A stretch of 40,492 nt of DNA from the NCBI GenBank assembly GCA_019233055.1, contig JAFAMV010000114.1, forward strand, positions 1 through 40,492, in the 5' to 3' direction. Numbering within the stretch: position 1 is the first letter of the stretch; the number at the start of each line of letters is the position of its first letter. This stretch comes from Curvibacter sp. Lineage in GTDB: Bacteria; Pseudomonadota; Gammaproteobacteria; Burkholderiales; Burkholderiaceae_C. Of the stretch, positions 31,312 to 40,492 are shown piece after piece. Under the pieces are notes generated by a model, which worked only from the letters and a program-made list of their open reading frames with translations, had not been told where the DNA came from and ran no database searches. The translations under genes and the position numbers were made by a program.

Positions 31312-32874
31312 TCAGGCCACCTGGCGGCCCCGCCCCTGCCAGAAGGGTTCGCGCAACCGGGCCTTGAGCACCTTGCCGGCACCCGACAAGGGCAGCGACT
31401 CGCGGAACTCGACGCTGCGCGGGCATTTGTAGCCGGCGATCAGGCCCTTGGCGTGGGCCTGCAGCGCCTCGGCGCTGGCCGCCTGCCCGGCCTTGAGCAC
31501 CACCACCGCATGCACCGCCTCGCCCCACTGCTCGCTGGGCACGCCGATCACGGCGCAGGCCGCCACCGCGGGGTGCTTGGCCAGGGCGTTCTCGACCTCG
31601 ATCGAGAACACGTTCTCGCCCCCGCTGATGATCATGTCCTTCATGCGGTCGACGATGAAGACGAAGCCGTCGGCATCCATGTAGCCGCCGTCGCCGGTGT
31701 GCATCCAGCCGTCGCGGATCGCGGCCTCGGTCTGGCGTGGCTGCTTCCAGTAGCCCTGCATGACCACCGGGCCGCGCACCACCACCTCGCCCACGGTGCC
31801 GCGCGGGACCTCGTGGTCGGACTCGTCGACCACGCGCACCTCGCAGCAGTAGCTGGCCCGGCCGGCCGAGCGCAGCTTGCCGAGCTTCTGGCCTTCCTCG
31901 CTGTGGTGGAAGCTCGACAGCACGGTGGCCACCGGCGAGAGCTCGGTCATGCCATAGGCCTGCGCGAAACGGACGCCGGGCAGCACCGCAAAAGCCCGTC
32001 GCAGCACCGCCTCGCTGATCGGAGAGGCCCCGTAGACCACCTGCTGCAGCGATCCCAGGTCACGCGTCCCGGCGCTCGCGGCCGGGTGGTCCACCAGCAT
32101 CTGGATCATGGTCGGCACCAGCAGCACATGGGTGACCCGGTCGCGCTCGATGCAGTCCAGCACCTGTTCGGGATGGAAGGCGGGCAGCACCACATGGGTG
32201 TTGCCTTCGATCCAGTGGGCCTGCGCCAGCCCGATGTCGGCCAGATGGAACATCGGTGCCACATGCAGGTAGCTGCCACCCGGTGTGGCCAGTCCCTCGG
32301 CCCGGGCCTGCAGGCCCGAGGACACCAGGTTGTTGTGGCTGAGCATGACCCCCTTGGGAAAGCCCGTGGTGCCGCCGGTGTAGAAGATGCCCGCCAGCTC
32401 GTCGCCACGGCGCAGCTGGTCGGGCACCGGCTCGGCCGCCGCCAACAGGGCCTCATAGCCGTGCATGCCGGAGGGGACATCGCCCTCGCCGACATAGACC
32501 ACCTCGCGCAGCAGCGCGCCGTCGGTCATCAGGGCGGCGGCGGCCTCCTTGAAGCCCTCGTCGACCAGCAGGATGCGGGTGCCCGAATCCTCGAGCGCAT
32601 AGCGGTTCTCGGCCACCGACCAGCGCACATTGCAGGGGTTGAGCACGCCACCGGCCCAGGGCACAGCCATCAGGTATTCGAGGTAGCGGTCCGAGTTCAG
32701 GGCCAGCATGCCCACCCGGTCCCCGGGCTGCAGGCCCAGGCGTTGCAGAGCCCCGGCCAGGCGCGCCACGCGCTGCGCCATCTCGCGGAAGGTCTGTGTG
32801 CGGTGCCCGAAACGCGAGGCGACCCGGTCGGGATGAAGCTGGACGGCACGGTGCAGGGACTGGGTCAGGTACAT
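31312..32874 (-). CDS. Acyl-CoA synthetase (AMP-forming, class I adenylate-forming)
   Basis: This 520-residue enzyme activates a carboxylic acid to its CoA thioester with ATP. The motifs are complete: the P-loop FYTGGTTGFPKGVML (about 165-180), AYGMTE, the hinge region DGFVFIVDRMKDMIISGGEN, and the C-terminal catalytic Lys in SGAGKVLKARL. A GGAG ribosome site lies 7 bases before the ATG at 32874. It is the first gene of the six-gene acyl-CoA operon and divergent from the AraC regulator gene. It is of the medium/long-chain fatty acyl-CoA ligase group; the acid substrate cannot be told. Confidence 0.92.
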   Translation of the reverse strand: MYLTQSLHRAVQLHPDRVASRFGHRTQTFREMAQRVARLAGALQRLGLQPGDRVGMLALNSDRYLEYLMAVPWAGGVLNPCNVRWSVAENRYALEDSGTRILLVDEGFKEAAAALMTDGALLREVVYVGEGDVPSGMHGYEALLAAAEPVPDQLRRGDELAGIFYTGGTTGFPKGVMLSHNNLVSSGLQARAEGLATPGGSYLHVAPMFHLADIGLAQAHWIEGNTHVVLPAFHPEQVLDCIERDRVTHVLLVPTMIQMLVDHPAASAGTRDLGSLQQVVYGASPISEAVLRRAFAVLPGVRFAQAYGMTELSPVATVLSSFHHSEEGQKLGKLRSAGRASYCCEVRVVDESDHEVPRGTVGEVVVRGPVVMQGYWKQPRQTEAAIRDGWMHTGDGGYMDADGFVFIVDRMKDMIISGGENVFSIEVENALAKHPAVAACAVIGVPSEQWGEAVHAVVVLKAGQAASAEALQAHAKGLIAGYKCPRSVEFRESLPLSGAGKVLKARLREPFWQGRGRQVA

Positions 32875-33098
32875 CGGGGGTCTCCATGGACGGTTTCCGG
32901 GGCCGGGGCCTCGCCTTCGGGCCGGGTTCAGAAAATTCTAGGAACGCCCCGGCCTCCGGGGGATTGCAAAAGGCCGCGACTCGATGTCATTTCATCTCGC
33001 GTCGGCATCCCCGGGTTGTCCTGCTGCCGGCAGCCTGCCCTGGCGCGCTACAGTCCGCTCTGCTGTTTTTCAGTCCATCCATTTCCGAAAGCTCCCCC

Positions 33099-34088
33099 TT
33101 GTCCACGGTCGGCATCGAGTTCGCGCACAACCTGCTGTCGGGCTGGCGTGCGCGCGGCATGGACGGTCGGGCCCTGCTTCTGGAGGTGGGCATTCCCGAA
33201 GCCGCGATCGCGCAACGCCATGCCCGCATCGCGCCAGGGCAATTGGCGCAGTTGCTGAAGATGCTCATCGAGCGTTACGACGACGAAGGCCTGGGCATGT
33301 TCTCGCGGCCCTCCAAGCGCGGCTCGTTTGCGCTGCAGGTCCGCGCCGGCATCGCGGCCCCGACCCTGGACGTGGCGATACGGCACATCGCCCACGTCTT
33401 CAGGCTGCTGCACGACGACCTGAGCCTGCAGCGGGTCAGCGAGGGGCCGGAGCTGGCGGGCGTGGCGCTGCGCTTCCAACCCTGCGCCGCAGCAGCCAAC
33501 CCCCATCTGCACGAATTCCTGCTGCGCGTCTATTGGCGCCTGTTCGCCTGGCTGGTGGGTGGGCAGTTGCCGCCGGTGCGCTTCGACTTCGCCTACGCCC
33601 GGCCGGCGTACTGCGAGGGCTACGGCCCCATCTTCCCGGCGCCCTGGCGCTTCGACGCCGAATGCAGCGCCATGTGGTTCGAGACCGAACGCCTGCAGAT
33701 GCCGGTGTGCCGCGACGAGAACGCGCTGCGCAGCTTCGTGGCCGACGGCCCGGTCCAGGTCATCCTGCCCTCGCGCGACACCGGCATCAGCGGCCGGCTG
33801 CGCAATCACCTGCAACGCACCCAGCCGCAATGGCCCGACCTGGAGCACAGCGCGGCCGCCCTGCACCTGTCGCCCAGTGCGCTGCAGCGGCGCCTCGCCG
33901 CCGAGGGCACCAGCTTCCAGGCCCTGAAGACCCAGTTGCGCCGGGAAGTGGCCATCTACCGCCTGCACACCAGCCGCATCTCGCTGGGCCAACTGGCCGA
34001 GGAACTGGGTTTTGCCGACACCGCCGCGTTCCAGCGGGCCTTCAAGAGCTGGACCGGGCAGCCGCCGGGGGCGTTCCGGCAGCGCTGA
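33099..34088 (+). CDS. AraC family transcriptional regulator (Arabinose_bd type N-terminal domain)
   Basis: This is a 329-residue regulator if translation starts at the TTG at 33099, just before VGIEFAHNLLSGWRARGMDGRALLLEVGI, the usual N-terminus of this group. No in-frame ATG fits nearby, and the longer frame reaching 32796 would run into the divergent ligase gene. The N-terminal domain (about 5-190, PF12625) binds an effector. The C-terminal double HTH (about 235-329) has LHLSPSALQRRLAAEGTSFQ and the second helix GFADTAAFQRAFKSWTGQPPGAFR. It diverges from the acyl-CoA operon and probably activates it. The start choice is moderately sure; the gene is certain. Confidence 0.87.
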   Translation: MSTVGIEFAHNLLSGWRARGMDGRALLLEVGIPEAAIAQRHARIAPGQLAQLLKMLIERYDDEGLGMFSRPSKRGSFALQVRAGIAAPTLDVAIRHIAHVFRLLHDDLSLQRVSEGPELAGVALRFQPCAAAANPHLHEFLLRVYWRLFAWLVGGQLPPVRFDFAYARPAYCEGYGPIFPAPWRFDAECSAMWFETERLQMPVCRDENALRSFVADGPVQVILPSRDTGISGRLRNHLQRTQPQWPDLEHSAAALHLSPSALQRRLAAEGTSFQALKTQLRREVAIYRLHTSRISLGQLAEELGFADTAAFQRAFKSWTGQPPGAFRQR

Positions 34089-34122
34089 TCATCGCGCGCC
34101 CACGGCCCGCCCCCGGCTCAGT

Positions 34123-36763
<2,641 letters not shown>

Positions 36764-38236
36764 TCACATCGGGTCGAGCGGAAAGACAGGCCGCCGGACC
36801 TGCCGGAACGGAAACAGGCTGAAATCGGAACTCGTCACGCCCGGGCTGTCGCACTCGACCAGGCCGGCCGACAGGGGCACGAACACCGGCCGGCAGTACA
36901 TGCGCGACTTCAGCAGCAGGTAGCGGGCCTGCAGCGGGTCCAGGCCCACGCAGCTGAACACGCCCAGGTCCCAGGGTTCGTGCGGGGTCTCGGTGACCAC
37001 GATCTGCGCGCTGCCGGTGTCCAGCCACACGGTGCGGCCCATGTGGCAGCGCTGGCCGGTGTAGATGGGGCCGGTGACGGTGTAGCTGCCGTCGCTGATG
37101 GCGCGCACCCGCCCCTGCACCGGCACCGGCGTCTTGGCCAGGCCCAGGGCCGCCAGCGACACCTTGTTGCCCAGGAGCAGGCTGATTTCGGCGCCCTCGC
37201 CCGCCGCGACCAGGGCGGCCACGGCCTCGGGGTCGCTGATCGGGCCCACCGTGATGCCGCCCAGGCCCAGGGCCCAGGCGGCCTGCAGCACATCCAGGGT
37301 GTCGCAGCTGCCGCCCGACATGCAGTTGTCGCCATGGTCGAGCAGCAGCACCGGCCGGTCGGCCCCCTCGGCCAGGGCCTGGGCCCGGCGCAGCGAATCG
37401 GCCAGGGGCTCGCTGTCGTAGATGAACTGCCGCCGCTGCGCCCAGATCCAGCCGGCCAGGTCATCGAGGGCCTGGGCGCCCTGGGCCTCGCCGGCCGCGT
37501 CCAGGCGCACCGTGGCCACCACGCTGACGCAGGGCGCGGCGATGTCGGCCAGCGCAAAGCCTGCAAACACGGTCAGCGCCGGCAGGCCCCGGGCTTCGTG
37601 GGCGCGGGCCGTCTCCACCGCCTGGGCCATGGCGCCGCCCAGCGTGGTGCTGCGCAGGGTGTGGCCCATCAGCGGCAGAGCGCGCCAGCGCACGCCGTAG
37701 CGCGGGCCACCCGCCAGCATGCCGAGCAGCAGCCGCGCCACATGGGCGCCGGTCTCGTACATGTCGATGTGCGGGTAGGTCTTGAAGCCCACCATGACAT
37801 CGGCGTGGGCCACCATGCGCTCGGTGATGTTGCCGTGCAGATCCAGCGCCACCCCGATGGGCACGCCGGGGGCGGCGGCGCGCAGGCGCGCCAGCAGCTC
37901 GCCCTCGCCGTCGGGGCTGTTCTCGGCCACCATGGCGCCGTGCAGGTCGAGCAGGATGGCGTCGCAGCCCGGGGCCGCCGCCACGATGCGGTCGCACAGG
38001 GCCGTGTAGGCCTGGGCCTGCACCGTGCCGCTGGGGTTGGCGGTGGCCGACACCGGCGTGACGCACTCGGCCCCCAGGGCCTGGGCGGCATCGAGAAAAG
38101 CCGCCATGGCGGTGCGCATGCCCTGCTGCGTCCGCAGCGCCTCGCCGTCATAGGCAGGGTCGAACGAGGCCAGGGGGGTGGGCACCGGCGAGAAGGTGTT
38201 GGTTTCGTGGTTGAAGCGCGCGATCAGCAGTTTCAT
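36764..38236 (-). CDS. M81 family metallopeptidase (MlrC-like)
   Basis: This 490-residue protein of the microcystinase C / DUF1485 type starts with the hallmark ARFNHETNTFSP; the zinc-binding blocks DLHGAMV, DLHGNI and YPHIDMYETG follow in the N-terminal domain, and LLLDHGDNCMSGGSCDT opens the C-terminal domain. It hydrolyses small linear peptides or amide-like compounds. It starts 10 bases after the stop of the second ABC ATPase gene, in one operon with a branched-chain-amino-acid-type transporter, so the enzyme probably processes what the transporter imports. GAGG about 8 bases upstream favours the Met at 38236 over the Met at 38242. Confidence 0.9.
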   Translation of the reverse strand: MKLLIARFNHETNTFSPVPTPLASFDPAYDGEALRTQQGMRTAMAAFLDAAQALGAECVTPVSATANPSGTVQAQAYTALCDRIVAAAPGCDAILLDLHGAMVAENSPDGEGELLARLRAAAPGVPIGVALDLHGNITERMVAHADVMVGFKTYPHIDMYETGAHVARLLLGMLAGGPRYGVRWRALPLMGHTLRSTTLGGAMAQAVETARAHEARGLPALTVFAGFALADIAAPCVSVVATVRLDAAGEAQGAQALDDLAGWIWAQRRQFIYDSEPLADSLRRAQALAEGADRPVLLLDHGDNCMSGGSCDTLDVLQAAWALGLGGITVGPISDPEAVAALVAAGEGAEISLLLGNKVSLAALGLAKTPVPVQGRVRAISDGSYTVTGPIYTGQRCHMGRTVWLDTGSAQIVVTETPHEPWDLGVFSCVGLDPLQARYLLLKSRMYCRPVFVPLSAGLVECDSPGVTSSDFSLFPFRQVRRPVFPLDPM

Positions 38237-38246
38237 GGCCATGACC

Positions 38247-38944
<698 letters not shown>

Positions 38945-38948
<4 letters not shown>

Positions 38949-39715
38949 GCCTTGCCTCCGGTGATCATATTGCCCAGGTAGGCCGTTCGAACGCGGTCGT
39001 CACGGCGGATGTCGTGGGGCAGGCCCTCGGCCAGCACGCGCCCCGCCTGCATCACGGTGACGGTGTCGGAGATGTCCATCACGATGTTCATGTTGTGCTC
39101 GATCAGCACCACGGTGTGCTCGTCGCGCAGGCTCCGGATCAACTGCTTCATCTCCTCGAGGTCGTCGATGCCCATGCCCGAGGTGGGCTCGTCGAGAAAG
39201 ATGGCCTGGGGCCGGGCCGCCAGGGCCATGCCCACCTCGAGCCGGCGCTGCTGGCCATGCGACAGGTTGCCTGCGGCCGCATCGGCCAGGCCTTGCAGGC
39301 CCACGCGTTCCAGCACGCGGTCGACCACATCGGCCAGAGCCCGCGCACCCACCGGGGCCCGCCAGCCATTGAAGGCGGCGCGCGGCGACACGCCCTGGGC
39401 GGCCAGGCGCAGGTTCTCCCGCACCGGCAGACTCAGGAACAGGCTGGTGACCTGGAACGACCTGGCCATGCCGCGTTGCACACGTCGGTGGTCGGGCAGG
39501 CGGGTCACATCCTTCCCGTCGAACACGATGCGCCCGGCGCTGACCGGCTTGGTGCCCGTGAGCAGGTGGAACAGCGTGGTCTTGCCCGCGCCATTGGGCC
39601 CGATGACCGAGTGCACGGTGTGCGCACGCACCTTCAGGTCGACACCGCCCAGGGCGGCAAACCTGCCATAGTGCTTTTCGAGGCCGCTGGCCTCCAGCAG
39701 GACCGGGGCGTTCAT
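38945..39715 (-). CDS. ABC transporter ATP-binding protein, LivG type
   Basis: This 256-residue ATPase has Walker A GPNGAGKTTLF (about 35-45), the LivG-type long insert after GMARSFQVTSLF, signature LSHGQQRRLEVGMAL and Walker B AIFLDEPTSGM. The start at 39715 is the Met before APVLLEASGLEKHYGRF; the open frame extends upstream only as a shadow of the permease gene. It overlaps the permease stop by four bases and is followed by the LivF-type gene with a four-base overlap, a typical HAAT operon. Confidence 0.93.
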
Positions 39716-40492
39716 GCCTGCTCTCCCTGGCGGGCCAGCCGCCGCCACAGGCTTTCGCCCAGGCCCCACAGGCCGCGCTGCATCCACAGGCTGACCGCCA
39801 TCAGCACCAGGCCCAGCACCAGCAGCCAGCGTGGCCACAGGGCCGACAGCCAGTCGCCCAGCAACAGGTAGAAGGCGGAGCCCAGCACCGAGGCCAAGAG
39901 ATTGCCGGTGCCGCCGATCACGGTCATCACCAGGATCATCTCGCTGGTGTGGTGTTCGGCATTCGACAGAGGCGCCAGGCCGGTCATCATGGCGTGCAGG
40001 GCCCCGGCCAGGCCGGTCACGGCGCCCGAGATCACGAAGGCCTGCAGCTTGAGCAGCTTCAGCGGGTAGCCGATGGCGCCGGCGCGCTCTTCGTTGTCGC
40101 GCACGGCTAGCAGGGTGCGCCCGAAGATCGATTGCGACACCGTGAGCAGGACCCGGAACACCACCAGGAACAGCACGGCCACGAAGCCATAGAACTGCCA
40201 GGGTGAAACCAGCGGCCACAGCGACCGCCCCATCAGCGTGAGGCTGGGGCGCGGGATGTCCATCAGGCCGTTGTCGCCGCCGGTGAGGCCGGTGGCGGTG
40301 TAGGCGATGAAGTAGAACATCTGCGAGAAGGCCAGCGTGAGCATCACGAAATAGGTCCCCTTCTGCCGGATCGACACCCAGCCCACCACGGCCGCCCCCA
40401 GGGCGCCGACAAGCATGGCCGCCAACAGGGCCAGCGGCATGGGCAGGGGCCAACGGGTCAGTGTGAGGGCCGCGGTGTAGCTGCCCAGGCCG
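39712..40492 (-). CDS. Branched-chain-type ABC transporter permease, LivM family (5' end outside window)
   Basis: The frame stays open to the window end and the residues before the Met at 40440 (GLGSYTAALTLTRW) match the LivM helix that precedes PLALLAAMLVGALGAAVV, so the true start is outside. The visible part has several hydrophobic helices and the conserved loops RQKGTYFVMLTLAFSQM, LTGGDNGL, and AVRDNEERAGAIGYPLKLLKLQAFVISG, diagnostic of LivM. It is followed by the LivG and LivF ATPases and the M81 peptidase. The LivH permease and binding protein presumably lie just upstream, beyond the window. Confidence 0.92.
   Translation of the reverse strand, partial: GLGSYTAALTLTRWPLPMPLALLAAMLVGALGAAVVGWVSIRQKGTYFVMLTLAFSQMFYFIAYTATGLTGGDNGLMDIPRPSLTLMGRSLWPLVSPWQFYGFVAVLFLVVFRVLLTVSQSIFGRTLLAVRDNEERAGAIGYPLKLLKLQAFVISGAVTGLAGALHAMMTGLAPLSNAEHHTSEMILVMTVIGGTGNLLASVLGSAFYLLLGDWLSALWPRWLLVLGLVLMAVSLWMQRGLWGLGESLWRRLARQGEQA

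Overview
The window is high-GC chromosomal DNA with dense, short-spaced operons. The gene families (Gram-negative trimeric porin, tannase-type CS-D-HC esterase, AEC and MHS transporters, many IclR regulators, NIPSNAP protein, SCP-x thiolase operon) suggest a betaproteobacterium of the Burkholderiales, close to Comamonadaceae or relatives. No genus can be named from the sequence alone. I see no rRNA, tRNA, CRISPR array, transposase or phage gene. LAYOUT. 1-767: end of a fatty-acid hydroxylase/sterol desaturase gene. 725-23117: a roughly 22 kb catabolic region built from homologues of quinate/shikimate enzymes. It holds two AroE-like dehydrogenases, a type II dehydroquinate dehydratase, two QuiC-like TIM-barrel proteins, an HPPD-like partner protein, two KSTD-type flavoprotein desaturases, two Gfo/Idh/MocA oxidoreductases, a NIPSNAP protein, a ShiA-type MHS transporter, an AEC carrier, a porin and a tannase/feruloyl-esterase lipoprotein. 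Four IclR regulators (three of them close PcaR/PobR-type paralogues) and one LysR regulator are interspersed. 23155-27070: an SBP_bac_3 solute-binding protein translationally coupled to a membrane PAS-GGDEF-EAL protein. 27152-32874: a six-gene acyl-CoA degradation operon (CoA ligase, SCP-x thiolase, two MaoC half-proteins, SDR, acyl-CoA dehydrogenase) with a divergent AraC regulator. 34123-36294: katG. 36764-40492: a branched-chain-amino-acid-type ABC transporter operon (permease cut by the window end, two ATPases) that runs into an M81 (MlrC-like) peptidase. HOW IT MAY WORK. The esterase and porin could release and admit a plant-derived ester or acid such as chlorogenate, and the MHS and AEC carriers could import the acid. 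NAD-type AroE-like or Gfo/Idh enzymes would oxidise ring hydroxyls, AroQ would dehydrate, and the TIM-barrel proteins and flavin desaturases would take the ring towards an aromatic. Several members lack canonical active-site residues. The second QuiC-like TIM barrel has lost three of four metal ligands, its separate HPPD-like partner has lost both metal histidines, and both AroE-like proteins lack all or part of the serine pair that holds the shikimate carboxylate. The region therefore probably handles a related but different alicyclic acid, or uses undescribed chemistry. This substrate is inference; the residues are visible. Promoter regions show shared candidate operators: a PcaR-type 15-bp box with an extra half-site at 11454-11481, a TGCGC-N5-GCGC box at three promoters, and an ACTGGAATNGAATTC box at two promoters. 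A 180-bp hairpin-rich element flanked by 10-bp direct repeats interrupts one operon at 6753-6952.
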